DNA from: Candidatus Nanoarchaeia archaeon
Lineage (GTDB): Archaea; Nanobdellota; Nanobdellia; Woesearchaeales; UBA10216
DNA: 32,646 bases
Direction of reading: 5' to 3'
NCBI GenBank assembly: GCA_028279045.1
Contig: JANQSZ010000025.1
Location: 1 to 32,646 of the forward strand
Numbering within the stretch: the stretch's first letter is position 1; every line of letters begins with the position of its first letter. Position numbers and translations under genes: made by a program. A model generated the notes under the pieces. It searched no databases. It was given only the letters and a program-made list of their open reading frames with translations, and was not told the origin of the DNA. This document shows positions 21,677-29,472 of the stretch, one piece after another.

Positions 21677-22406
21677 AATAAAGAATTTGAAAGTAAATGT
21701 AGAAGACCAAGAAATACTGCGTGGAGTAAGCCTGCACGTTGACAAAGGAGAAATTGTTACAATCATGGGGCCAAACGGCTCTGGAAAAAGTACACTGGCT
21801 GCAACATTGATGGGACATCCTGCCTATGAGGTTATGGATGGAAACATTGTTTTCCAGGATGAAGACATTACTGAACTTTCTCCTGATAAGCGAGCGAAGA
21901 AAGGACTGTTTTTATCGTTTCAACACCCGCAAGAAATTAGCGGAGTATCGGTTGCTAACTTTTTGCGCACTGCTATTAATTCCATACGGGGAAAGGAAAA
22001 CGAAATACCGATTCCGGAATTCTTAAAGCAACTTAAAGAACATATGCAGAAACTGAACATGGATCAATCGTTTGCTAATAGGTATTTGAACGAAGGATTT
22101 AGCGGCGGAGAAAAGAAACGCACAGAAATTCTGCAACTTTCTATGTTGAAGCCAACGATTGCAATCTTGGATGAAACTGATTCTGGTACGGACGTTGATA
22201 CGCTCAAGTTGCTGGGCACTACGTTGAAGAATATAAGCGAAGTTGAAGGCACGGGCATGCTTGTTATCACACACTACAATCGCATTCTGCAATACTTGAA
22301 GCCTGATAGGATCTACATTATGATGGAAGGGAAGATCGTAGACGAGGGCGGTCCCGAACTGGCTGAACAGGTAGAAAAAGAAGGTTATGCTAAATATTCA
22401 GCGTAA
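21663..22406 (+). CDS. sufC: Fe-S assembly ATPase SufC
   Basis: The 247-residue ABC ATPase has Walker A GPNGSGKS (36-43), a Q-loop in LSFQHPQEISGVS, the signature FSGGEKKRTEI typical of SufC, Walker B AILDETDSGTD and the switch histidine in ITHYN. It drives conformational change in SufBD during cluster assembly. The start lies inside sufU with GGTGGAG upstream. As last gene of the operon its position differs from the bacterial order sufCDSUB or sufABCDSE. A T-run after the stop may end the transcript and also forms the next TATA box. Confidence 0.96.
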   Translation: MAILEIKNLKVNVEDQEILRGVSLHVDKGEIVTIMGPNGSGKSTLAATLMGHPAYEVMDGNIVFQDEDITELSPDKRAKKGLFLSFQHPQEISGVSVANFLRTAINSIRGKENEIPIPEFLKQLKEHMQKLNMDQSFANRYLNEGFSGGEKKRTEILQLSMLKPTIAILDETDSGTDVDTLKLLGTTLKNISEVEGTGMLVITHYNRILQYLKPDRIYIMMEGKIVDEGGPELAEQVEKEGYAKYSA

Positions 22407-22408
22407 TC

Positions 22409-22416
22409 TTTTTATA
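22409..22416 (+). promoter_or_regulatory. TATA box of NDH-2-like/DoxX operon
   Basis: TTTTTATA begins 2 nt after the sufC stop and is centred 26 nt before GTG 22439, giving a leaderless mRNA with a GTG start. Confidence 0.55.
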
Positions 22417-22438
22417 GATCAATGCAGTAATTTTCTGT

Positions 22439-23590
22439 GTGGTACACAGAGTAATTATTCTTGGCGGTGGCTTTGGAGGCGTATTAGCAGCAAAACGACT
22501 GTTAAAATCAGCGCCACGAGACACCACTATCCGTCTCATAAGTGAAACAGATACGTTTACGTTTAGCCCAAGATTAACAGAAGTCGTCTCTCAGTCGGTA
22601 CGACGCGATATTGTTATCAAACCGCTGCAAGCAATTTTTGGTGGACGCGTAGCATTTGTCAAAGGTAAAGCAGACAAAATTAATTTCGAAGACCGCGAAG
22701 TGGTTGTGGGAGATCGCGCGTATATTTATGACACATTATTGATCGCAACAGGAGCAAAACCAAACTTCTTTGGAATAGAATCTGTTAAGAAACATTGTAC
22801 GCCATTCAAAACATTTGACGATGCAGAAAAACTGCGTAGACAATTGCTGCACAACTTCAGCGATGGCCAGAAAACAGCAGACCCAAAGAAACGAAAATCT
22901 TTGCTGAGCGTTGCTGTTGTGGGAGCAGGACCAACAGGAGTTGAACTCATTCTCAACATTAAGAACTTGGTTGATGACATTGTTGAACGAGCACCAGAAC
23001 TCAAGGATGAAGTTCGGCTCGTGTTGTTGAACAGTGCGGACACTATTCTGCCGTTCATCGATGAACGCCAACGAAGAGATGCAGAAGATCGATTGGAGCA
23101 ACAAGGCATTGAAGTTTTTTGTAACAAGCGCGTTACCAAGGCAGATGAAGAATCACTGTACATGCAAGATAATACAAAAATCTTTGCAGCTGCCAAAATC
23201 TGGGCAGCAGGAGTACAACCTGTTGCTATCCCGACATACCCTACAATGGAACTTATTCACGGACGACTTCCTGTGGATAAATCATTGCAGGTTCGTGGAT
23301 TAAAAGGAGTGTTTGCTGTAGGAGACTGCGCCATTTATGACAACGAAGGAGAGCAACTTCCGCCAACTGCAATGGTAGCATTCCAGATGGGGGAACACGT
23401 TGCGAAAAATATTGCCAACCGTATTAACAAAATCCCAATCACGCCATTCGAATATGACCATAAAGGATACTTTTTACTTCTTGGTCACAACAATGCATCT
23501 GCAATTGTTAAGAATTACCACTTGAAAGGATATCCAGCTGCACGAATGCGTGACGTAGTGTATAGATTCAGATTCAAACAAATGACTTAG
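22439..23590 (+). CDS. NDH-2-like FAD/NAD(P)H oxidoreductase
   Basis: The 383-residue protein has two dinucleotide-binding folds: VIILGGGFGGVLAAKRLL at the N-terminus for FAD and SVAVVGAGPTGVEL mid-protein for NAD(P)H. GVFAVGDCAIYD near residue 300 binds the flavin, and PTAMVAFQMGEHVAKNI follows. This is the type II NADH dehydrogenase layout, a membrane-peripheral enzyme that passes electrons from NADH to quinone. Other flavoproteins of similar fold cannot be excluded. It is followed 8 nt later by a DoxX gene, so the two probably work together at the membrane. Confidence 0.87.
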   Translation: MVHRVIILGGGFGGVLAAKRLLKSAPRDTTIRLISETDTFTFSPRLTEVVSQSVRRDIVIKPLQAIFGGRVAFVKGKADKINFEDREVVVGDRAYIYDTLLIATGAKPNFFGIESVKKHCTPFKTFDDAEKLRRQLLHNFSDGQKTADPKKRKSLLSVAVVGAGPTGVELILNIKNLVDDIVERAPELKDEVRLVLLNSADTILPFIDERQRRDAEDRLEQQGIEVFCNKRVTKADEESLYMQDNTKIFAAAKIWAAGVQPVAIPTYPTMELIHGRLPVDKSLQVRGLKGVFAVGDCAIYDNEGEQLPPTAMVAFQMGEHVAKNIANRINKIPITPFEYDHKGYFLLLGHNNASAIVKNYHLKGYPAARMRDVVYRFRFKQMT

Positions 23591-23598
23591 GGGGCAAA

Positions 23599-24081
23599 AT
23601 GACAGAACTACTAACAAAATTTGGTAATTACAAATCATGGGCGCCTTTTATTTTAAGAGTTACGCTCGGAATACTAATGATGGCACACGGCGCAGGAAAA
23701 TTATTCGGCGCTAATGCAAGCTTTCTTACACAACTGGGAATCCCAGAACAATTTCTCTCTGGCATAGCAGGATTTGCAGGATGGATTGGAACACCTGTTG
23801 CAGACGGCGGACTTGGATTGCCAGCAGCATTCTTCTTTGCCTGGCTTGTTGCACTGCTCGAATTCGGCGGAGGACTTGCGCTTATCCTTGGATTATTCAC
23901 AAGACTTGGAGCACTCCTACTTAGCCTGCAGTTCTTCATCATTATTGTCTACGTTAAAATTATTGTTGGCAATGGATGGGAAGTTGACCTGCCGTACCTT
24001 GGTGGACTAGTTGCAATATTGCTTCTTGGACCAGGACCATACTCGTTAGAACGAAAAATCTTCGGTAAAGTGCGCTTCTAA
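23599..24081 (+). CDS. DoxX family membrane protein
   Basis: The 160-residue protein has four hydrophobic helices (about 15-34, 70-97, 96-125, 130-150) with the family features LRVTLGILMMAHGAGKLFG near the start and LEFGGGLALILGLFTRLGALLLSLQF in the middle. DoxX proteins act in membrane redox or sulfur-related processes and often sit with oxidoreductases. GGGGGC (23590-23595) is the ribosome site. The 3' end overlaps the convergent VKOR gene by 4 bp. Confidence 0.87.
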   Translation: MTELLTKFGNYKSWAPFILRVTLGILMMAHGAGKLFGANASFLTQLGIPEQFLSGIAGFAGWIGTPVADGGLGLPAAFFFAWLVALLEFGGGLALILGLFTRLGALLLSLQFFIIIVYVKIIVGNGWEVDLPYLGGLVAILLLGPGPYSLERKIFGKVRF

Positions 24082-24431
24082 AACAGGAGCGCAATATTTA
24101 CCACGTAGATTGCCGTGCATACAAGGCAGAATGTTCTTAATTTGAATTGAAGTAGCGAAAGATATGCAGAAGCAGCTACTGCAGGAATAGCAAGAAGGCG
24201 TACAAATCCATCTAACTCTAAAAAAGAAAGAAGAAGCACTACGCTATAAAACGCAATGCCCAGCAACGCATTTGGAACGCCCAAAAGCCTGCCGTACTTA
24301 CTGGAAAATACTTTGCTGCAGGAGATTGTGCTGTTGATGTCGCACAACGCCTTGAACTGCTTGTTCTTCGCATTGCGTTCTACGTAGTATGCGTACGCAG
24401 AAAGTAGCAACCCCGCTGCAGGTATAATCAT
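24078..24431 (-). CDS. Vitamin K epoxide reductase-like (VKOR) thiol oxidase
   Basis: The 117-residue membrane protein has four hydrophobic segments. The cysteine pair C30 and C38 lies in the loop ALCDINSTISCSKVF, with the Ser/Gly-rich turn SSKYGRLLGVPNALLG, and the CxxC active site C102-L-V-C105 is near the end. This is the VKOR pattern, with the loop cysteines relaying electrons from a partner to C102/C105 and then to quinone. In archaea VKOR re-oxidises partners that make disulfides outside the membrane. No fused thioredoxin domain is present. It starts with ATGA overlap in the end of the channel gene upstream. Confidence 0.9.
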   Translation of the reverse strand: MIIPAAGLLLSAYAYYVERNAKNKQFKALCDINSTISCSKVFSSKYGRLLGVPNALLGIAFYSVVLLLSFLELDGFVRLLAIPAVAASAYLSLLQFKLRTFCLVCTAIYVVNIALLF

Positions 24432-25138
24432 CTTTTACGTACAATCTTGCGGTACGCCGGTACTTCACGTTCCATGAACACATTTGTGTACAGGAGTGCT
24501 GCTAACAAACCACCAATAACTGGTCCGACAATGTATACCATCCAGTTACCCCAGTACCCAGCAGCTAACGCAGGACCAAACCACCGTGCAGGATTCATCG
24601 CACCGCCAGTGAGTGTGCCTCCCATCAAGATATCAAATGTAAGCACCAAACCAATTGCAAGCCCAGCAACTTTTTGTGGTGCTCGTTTGTCAACAGCAAC
24701 GCCGAAAATAACAAACACCAGAAAGAACGTGAGAATTGCTTCTGTTAGTATACCAGTCCAGATTGTGACTCCGTTTCCGAGCTGCGGTGTTCCGAGTTGA
24801 ACACCAGTAACGCGGGTAACGAAAATAACTTTGAGTAAAAATGCAGCGATTACAGCGCCAGCAAACTGCGCAGCCATATACGCGAGTGCTTTCAGCGAAC
24901 CAATCTGCTTTGTGATCCACATGCCGAGTGTAACTGCTGGATTGACGTGACCGCCAGAAATATGACCTACAGCATAAATCATACTCATTAACACAACGCC
25001 GTGTGCGAGTGCAATACCGGTAAGCCCGATTACTTCGTCGCTTCCTCTATTTGCCAGAACAACTCCGGCACCAATGAATACCAATGCGAAAGTTGCAATT
25101 CCTTCCGCAAGAACAGCTTTCCAATCATCCCCGTCCAT
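24428..25138 (-). CDS. aqpM: MIP family channel (aquaporin/glycerol facilitator)
   Basis: The 236-residue protein has six membrane helices and both asparagine signatures, GGHVNPAVTLG (N66) and GAMNPARWFGPA (N182, R185). The arginine after the second motif belongs to the selectivity filter. Length and motifs resemble archaeal AqpM, which passes water and glycerol, but selectivity cannot be fixed by eye. GAGGTGG (about 25143-25149) precedes ATG 25138, with an AATATTTAAA promoter further up, inside the end of the neighbouring gene. It heads an operon with VKOR. Confidence 0.92.
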   Translation of the reverse strand: MDGDDWKAVLAEGIATFALVFIGAGVVLANRGSDEVIGLTGIALAHGVVLMSMIYAVGHISGGHVNPAVTLGMWITKQIGSLKALAYMAAQFAGAVIAAFLLKVIFVTRVTGVQLGTPQLGNGVTIWTGILTEAILTFFLVFVIFGVAVDKRAPQKVAGLAIGLVLTFDILMGGTLTGGAMNPARWFGPALAAGYWGNWMVYIVGPVIGGLLAALLYTNVFMEREVPAYRKIVRKR

Positions 25139-25171
25139 AAGACCACCTCAACAGTCTGCAAATTCTTCAGT

Positions 25172-25486
25172 TTAAATATTTTTTTGATACTCTGACCACG
25201 ACTGGTCGAATACTGCTTTCATCGATTCAATATCTTCCTTCATCTTTGAGTACTGCGGTTGCAGAACATAATCGAACTCCACTTGAATTTCTGCTTTGTC
25301 CATGCGAAAACGTAAAATTGACTGCCAAACTTTTGCAGGACCGACTTTGTACTCGTACACCCCTTCATTCTCAAGCGCTTCCTGAATGACTTTTAGACGA
25401 GGAGCAGGATAATGACTGCGCAACGCTTTTCTGTACAAATCAAAAATAGCATCTACAACTTCTTGAGTAAACTGATCTTGTTTCAT
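25172..25486 (-). CDS. Unknown protein, 104 residues, coupled to amidotransferase
   Basis: From ATG 25486 this gives 104 residues with no recognised family. It has a helical N-terminus (FTQEVVDAIFDLYRKALRSHYP), the middle AKVWQSILRFRMDKAEIQVEFDYV, and a helical acidic end. The ATG overlaps the amidotransferase stop as ATGA, so the two are co-translated. The longer start at 25504 has no ribosome site and was not used. It may be a substrate or partner of that enzyme; this is inference. Confidence 0.7.
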   Translation of the reverse strand: MKQDQFTQEVVDAIFDLYRKALRSHYPAPRLKVIQEALENEGVYEYKVGPAKVWQSILRFRMDKAEIQVEFDYVLQPQYSKMKEDIESMKAVFDQSWSEYQKNI

Positions 25487-26142
25487 GAGAAAAACTTCTG
25501 ACAAAAATCAAAACAAAGACGCTTGAGCTCGTCCTTATGCTCGAGATATTCATTGATAATAGAACGAGGATCGATATTCTGCGCATCCAAATCCTTCTGA
25601 TTGATTTCTACCCACTCGCGAATCATCGGCTCTGTAACTTCCAAATGGAATTGCAACCCAACCCCTGATTGAAACGTAAACGCTTGGTTCTTCACTGCAG
25701 AACCGCGCACAACTAGCGTTGCATCCCCGAGATCAAATGTTTCTTCGTGCCATTGCACAACAGGAAACCGTTTGGGAAATGAAGAAAAAAGGGATTCGCC
25801 CGTTGATTCAACAGTACCGAGACCATATTCCTTAACACTGCTTGGATGCACCTTGCCGTTTGCAATCAACGCGAGCTGTTGCGCTCCCAAACAAATACCT
25901 AGGACTGGCTTCTTGAGCATGAGCGCTTTGCGAATCATCATCCGCTCCTCTTTCAAATACGTATCAGAATCGTTGACGCTTTGCGGGCCACCAAGAATAA
26001 CAAGTGCATCATGTGAAGTAGCATCAGGTACAGGATGTTCTGGAATCTGCACTACTTTCCACTGCTTGCCTACAGAATCTAAGTAATCTGCGATCAGTCC
26101 TGGACCCTCAGAGTCAGCATGCTGGATAATAAGAACGCTCAT
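25483..26142 (-). CDS. Class I glutamine amidotransferase (GATase1), stand-alone
   Basis: The 219-residue protein has ALVILGGPQSVND (about 46-58), the nucleophile C84 in LGICLGAQ, and H166 and E168 in GLQFHLEVTEP, giving a full C-H-E triad. This is the GuaA-type amidotransferase domain without a synthetase part. Such lone domains release ammonia from glutamine for an unknown partner or hydrolyse gamma-glutamyl compounds. A TATA box TATATA (26165-26170) is centred 26 nt upstream of ATG 26142. The next gene in the operon is unknown. Confidence 0.88.
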   Translation of the reverse strand: MSVLIIQHADSEGPGLIADYLDSVGKQWKVVQIPEHPVPDATSHDALVILGGPQSVNDSDTYLKEERMMIRKALMLKKPVLGICLGAQQLALIANGKVHPSSVKEYGLGTVESTGESLFSSFPKRFPVVQWHEETFDLGDATLVVRGSAVKNQAFTFQSGVGLQFHLEVTEPMIREWVEINQKDLDAQNIDPRSIINEYLEHKDELKRLCFDFCQKFFS

Positions 26143-26164
26143 AGAGCAACGGTAAGAATCCTGC

Positions 26165-26170
26165 TATATA
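26165..26170 (-). promoter_or_regulatory. TATA box of amidotransferase operon
   Basis: TATATA on the minus strand is centred 26 nt before ATG 26142, just after the stop of the zinc-ribbon microprotein. Confidence 0.55.
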
Positions 26171-26174
26171 TGCT

Positions 26175-26294
26175 TTACCTCCTGTCTAGATACGCGTATG
26201 CTTCCTGCACCTGGTTGGTATCACAAGGGCGGCAAAGATACGGGTCTTGAAGAGAGCTTTTAGCCATCATTGTTCCGCATGATGTACATTTCAT
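26175..26294 (-). CDS. Zinc-ribbon microprotein, 39 residues
   Basis: ATG 26294 gives 39 codons beginning MKCTSCGTMMAKSS, followed by YLCRPCD. The C-x2-C ... C-x2-C spacing (C3, C6, C21, C24) is a four-cysteine zinc ribbon. TTATAAA (26319-26325) is centred 28 nt upstream, favouring this leaderless start over ATG 26306. No family name is recognised; small zinc ribbons of this kind often bind RNA, DNA or proteins. It sits between the amidotransferase operon and the divergent acylphosphatase gene. Confidence 0.65.
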   Translation of the reverse strand: MKCTSCGTMMAKSSLQDPYLCRPCDTNQVQEAYAYLDRR

Positions 26295-26318
26295 ATCAAG
26301 GATCATGCAGGAATTCTA

Positions 26319-26325
26319 TTTATAA
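26319..26325 (-). promoter_or_regulatory. TATA box of zinc-ribbon microprotein
   Basis: TTATAAA on the minus strand, 28 nt before ATG 26294. Confidence 0.5.
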
Positions 26326-26354
26326 GCTAGGGATAGACAATATATACCATCAGG

Positions 26355-26362
26355 TATAAATA
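26355..26362 (+). promoter_or_regulatory. TATA box of acylphosphatase gene
   Basis: TATAAATA is centred 27 nt before ATG 26385. Confidence 0.6.
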
Positions 26363-26384
26363 CCAAATTAGTATCCTGGTAGTT

Positions 26385-26654
26385 ATGAAACGTATTGTGT
26401 TTATCGCAAAAGGGAAGGTACAAGGAGTGTACTACCGCGACCACTGTAGGCAAGCGGCGCTCAAACTTGGCGTAACAGGGTATGTCCGGAACCTGGATGA
26501 TGGATCTGTAAAGATTATCGCAGAAGGAGACGCAGATCAGCTCAAGGAATACGAGCGGCAATGCAAACGTGGAAGCATGATGGCATTCGTTCAAACCATA
26601 GAAGGACAGGAAGAAGAAGCAACAGGGGAATTTACAGGATTCGACATTCGCTAA
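26385..26654 (+). CDS. acyP: Acylphosphatase
   Basis: The 89-residue protein has both family signatures: GKVQGVYYRDHC (10-21) with R18, and GYVRNLDDGSVKII (32-45) with N36, the two catalytic residues. It hydrolyses the carboxyl-phosphate bond of acyl phosphates in the cytoplasm. The length is typical. The 3' end overlaps the orc1 gene by 4 bp tail to tail. Confidence 0.95.
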   Translation: MKRIVFIAKGKVQGVYYRDHCRQAALKLGVTGYVRNLDDGSVKIIAEGDADQLKEYERQCKRGSMMAFVQTIEGQEEEATGEFTGFDIR

Positions 26655-27721
26655 TACTGAGTTAACGGTTTCTGCTTACCATGATTTATGATTGTAGTTG
26701 TTCCCTCAGTACCGCCAGTAATTTTATTCGTACTGATGAACTTACCGCGTTCTAATCTCGCTACAGTTCGCTGAAATGTTCTGTATGACGCTTTGCCGCC
26801 AGCTTCTTCATACAACTTAAACATCTGACCGATCTTTTCGCCGGAATTCTTCTTGATCAAACTCAATACGAAACGGGCTTCGTCGTCGAGATCAGTGCTT
26901 TTTTGTACAGAAAACTCTTCAAGCTTGCCGATTGCTTTTTCAGCATCAACAAGCTCTATCTTCTTCGACGCGCGATCCTCAGCAGCGTTTCCTGCCTCAC
27001 GCATCAAGTAGAGTCCTTGCCGCACATCACCTAAGTCGCCGGCTTTGGCAGCTAACTTTTCGAACGCATCATTCTCCCAAACACCAGGAACAAACGCAAA
27101 CTGCATTCTATCTCTTAAGATGCCGTGGATTTCCTGCGCAGTATACGGCTTGAACTCTAATAGTTCAGGAGTTAAGCGAGAACGAATTCTGTTATCAAGG
27201 TCAATCAACCATTCTTTATGGTTTGTAATTAATACGATACTCTTGCGGTAAATCTCCTCGACAAGAGTGTAAATAAAATCAACATCTTCAATCTTGTCGA
27301 CTTCGTCAAAGATGAACACAGCACCACCTTTGTTAAGTTGCTGCTTAACAATCGTGAACAATTCATCGGTGCGCTTGTTTTGCGTGAACTTGTATCCAAT
27401 AATATCGCAAATTTCCAGGAGTAAACGGAAGCTTGTGCTGTGCTTCCAGCAATTCACGTAAATAGGAATGATATCATCGGTCTCTTGCTCAATCTCATCA
27501 GCCAAATGCTTGCAGGCGACAGTCTTTCCAACACCAGAAGGACCGTAGATCAACACGTTCCGGCCTGTGCGCTCATGGAATAGCGGCCGAATAGCTGCGG
27601 CAACGCTTCGCTGCTCCTGTTCACGATAAGGTATTATTTTAGGAATGAACGAATAATCCAATGCCAGCTCGTTCTGGAAGACACTTTCCTCAGAACCGAG
27701 CATATCCTTAAAAAGACCCAT
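26651..27721 (-). CDS. Orc1/Cdc6-family replication initiator (AAA+ ATPase)
   Basis: The 356-residue protein starts with the linker PKIIPYREQEQRSVAAAI, then Walker A GPSGVGKT (60-67), Walker B FIFDEVD (136-142), sensor 1 in IVLITNH, IRSRLTPELLEFKPY, and sensor 2 GDLGDVRQGLYLMREAG. A C-terminal winged helix follows (about 280-345, ending in IGQMFKLYEEAGGKASYRTFQRTVARLE). This is the archaeal Orc1/Cdc6 layout, which binds origins and loads MCM. Membership is confident, but whether it is the main initiator is not. I saw no clear ORB-type origin repeats in the 79-bp gap upstream. Confidence 0.9.
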   Translation of the reverse strand: MGLFKDMLGSEESVFQNELALDYSFIPKIIPYREQEQRSVAAAIRPLFHERTGRNVLIYGPSGVGKTVACKHLADEIEQETDDIIPIYVNCWKHSTSFRLLLEICDIIGYKFTQNKRTDELFTIVKQQLNKGGAVFIFDEVDKIEDVDFIYTLVEEIYRKSIVLITNHKEWLIDLDNRIRSRLTPELLEFKPYTAQEIHGILRDRMQFAFVPGVWENDAFEKLAAKAGDLGDVRQGLYLMREAGNAAEDRASKKIELVDAEKAIGKLEEFSVQKSTDLDDEARFVLSLIKKNSGEKIGQMFKLYEEAGGKASYRTFQRTVARLERGKFISTNKITGGTEGTTTIINHGKQKPLTQY

Positions 27722-27746
27722 TGCAGAAATCCTGGTATGGGGGCAG

Positions 27747-27780
27747 TATAAATATTTTATTCTCCAAAAATCTTATATTT
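27747..27780. promoter_or_regulatory. Divergent TATA boxes of orc1 and the 154-residue orphan
   Basis: TATTTATA on the minus strand (27747-27754) is about 28 nt before orc1 ATG 27721. TTATATTT on the plus strand (27773-27780) is 25 nt before ATG 27801. Confidence 0.5.
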
Positions 27781-27800
27781 CCCTCCTCCAATCTAGGTTC

Positions 27801-28265
27801 ATGGCTGACTATGCCCGATCTGGAGAGTATGCCCGACACATTGTGCCACATGACACACTCCTGCTGCTCTATGAGGTTGGACCAGACGACATCACGCATC
27901 GATTTCAATTTAGGGAATGGGGGAATGATAGGCTCGTAGGACAGCTCGAGGTTCCTCTTGTCAAAAGAACAGATAGAAACAAGAAAGCTTCTCGCCTGAT
28001 ACTTGAAGGAGGACAACAGGTCACTATAACTGCTGCACAAGAAGGACTTGAAAGCATTGCAGAAGAACGATACACTCTGGTTAAGATCTGGACTGACTCT
28101 GGATTCCACGCTCCAGGAAAAATTGAAAATAAAACAGTGCTTGCTGAACGAATGTTGGAGGGAGACTATATACGCAAAAAAAGAGAAGAGGCTGATGAAC
28201 GCGTTATGAAAGAACCGATATCTTCTTCTTCCCAAGATACTTTTGTAGAACGTCTGGGACGGTAA
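27801..28265 (+). CDS. Orphan protein, 154 residues
   Basis: The ATG fits the TATA box 25 nt upstream. The protein is soluble. Its first half looks beta-rich (HDTLLLLYEVGPDDI, HRFQFREWGNDRLVGQL, ASRLILEGGQQVTITAAQEG). The second half is charged and helical (ENKTVLAERMLEGDYIRKKREEA). No family is recognised. The last 62 bp overlap the serS 3' end in antisense, which is long for this window, so the true end may have drifted. It is divergent from orc1. Confidence 0.6.
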   Translation: MADYARSGEYARHIVPHDTLLLLYEVGPDDITHRFQFREWGNDRLVGQLEVPLVKRTDRNKKASRLILEGGQQVTITAAQEGLESIAEERYTLVKIWTDSGFHAPGKIENKTVLAERMLEGDYIRKKREEADERVMKEPISSSSQDTFVERLGR

Positions 28266-29472
28266 CGCTGCCGTCCTTGTTCTGGTAGTTCTCGAGAATA
28301 GCAACTAGAACACGGCTTGTAGCAATGGCGGTGCTGTTTAATGTATGGACAAATTGTTTTTCCTCGCCGTCTTTGTATTTAATATTTAGGCGGGTTGCTT
28401 GGTAGCCAGTGCAGTTTGAACAGCTAACTACTTCTTTGTACGCATTCTGGCGCGGGAACCACGCTTCGATGTCAAACTTCTTTGCAGCGATGATACCGAT
28501 GTCTCCAGTACAAATATTCACAACATGGTATGGGATCTTGAGTTTCTTATACAGATCTTCTGCATTCTTGATCAAATCGTCAAAAAACTTCCAGGAATCC
28601 TCTGGTTTGCAAAAGACAAACTGCTCAACTTTGTTGAATTGATGTACGCGGTAGAGCCCGCGTGTATCAACGCCGTGGCTGCCGATCTCTCTACGGAAAC
28701 ACGTACTGATCCCGAGCAATTTTATCGGGAGCTTGTGTACAGGAATTGTTTCATCCTTAAACATCGCGGCGATTGGGTGCTCTGAAGTAGCAATTAAGTA
28801 TGAATCATCATCTTCAATCTTGTACATGACGTCTTCGAAATCTTTCAAGTCGGTTACGCCTTCGTATGCTTCGCGACGCATCATTAACGGCGTTTGAATT
28901 AACGTGAAGTCATTCAATTCGTCGATAGCAAACTGAATTAACGCCTGTTCTAAACGTGCAATATCTCCTTTGAGGTAATAGAATCCTGCACCAGACACTT
29001 TTGTTGCGCGCTCAAACTCTGCGCCATCAAGCTGCTCGAGTAATTCTGAATGCGTAATGAGGTCTTTTTTGTGCTCTGCTTTTCCCCACGTAGATACTTC
29101 TTCATTTTCCGTATCGTCTTTTCCAACTGGCACGGATTCGTGAAGAATGTTTGGAATGCGCATCTGAATAAACTTCATGCGCTCTGCCATTTTTTCTAAC
29201 TTCTTTTCTTCTTTAGCAATCTTTTCAGGAATCTCTTTTGCTTCCTGAACTTTCGGCTTGAAATCCTTCCCAGCTTTTCTCAGCTGATTGATTTCTTGTG
29301 TAATAACATTTCGAGAATGCCTAATGCCATCAATTTTCTCCTTGAGCTTCTTGGACTTTGTAAACAAGTCTGCAAACTCATCGACCCAGGCAGGCTTCTC
29401 CTTGTCGCCCCGCTTTTTAAGGTCTTTTTTGATGACATCAACGTTATTGACAATAAACTTTGCTTCTAGCAT
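28204..29472 (-). CDS. serS: Seryl-tRNA synthetase
   Basis: The 422-residue class II synthetase begins with the two-helix coiled-coil arm (about 30-105) that holds the tRNA long variable arm. It then has LATSEHPIAAMF-like binding residues, motif 2 CFRREIGSHGVDTRGLYRVHQF, and motif 3 LNSTAIATSRVLVAILENYQ. It charges tRNA-Ser in the cytoplasm. This is the common bacterial/eukaryotic-type SerRS, not the rare methanogen type. The gene begins directly after the PIN-ATPase stop (adjacent bases), so the two are read from one promoter. Confidence 0.96.
   Translation of the reverse strand: MLEAKFIVNNVDVIKKDLKKRGDKEKPAWVDEFADLFTKSKKLKEKIDGIRHSRNVITQEINQLRKAGKDFKPKVQEAKEIPEKIAKEEKKLEKMAERMKFIQMRIPNILHESVPVGKDDTENEEVSTWGKAEHKKDLITHSELLEQLDGAEFERATKVSGAGFYYLKGDIARLEQALIQFAIDELNDFTLIQTPLMMRREAYEGVTDLKDFEDVMYKIEDDDSYLIATSEHPIAAMFKDETIPVHKLPIKLLGISTCFRREIGSHGVDTRGLYRVHQFNKVEQFVFCKPEDSWKFFDDLIKNAEDLYKKLKIPYHVVNICTGDIGIIAAKKFDIEAWFPRQNAYKEVVSCSNCTGYQATRLNIKYKDGEEKQFVHTLNSTAIATSRVLVAILENYQNKDGSVTVPDVLQKYLGKKKISVLS

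Noticed and set aside
22726-23196. 156-codon minus-strand ORF inside the NDH-2-like gene
   Set aside because: Ser-rich antisense shadow of a gene with clear FAD/NAD motifs.
27722-27800. Replication origin next to orc1
   Set aside because: The 79-bp gap holds two TATA boxes and no ORB-like repeats or AT-rich unwinding stretch that I can recognise.
27708-28304. 198-codon minus-strand ORF between serS and orc1
   Set aside because: It is antisense to the promoter-supported orphan, Ser/Phe/Cys rich, and would cross the divergent promoter region of orc1.
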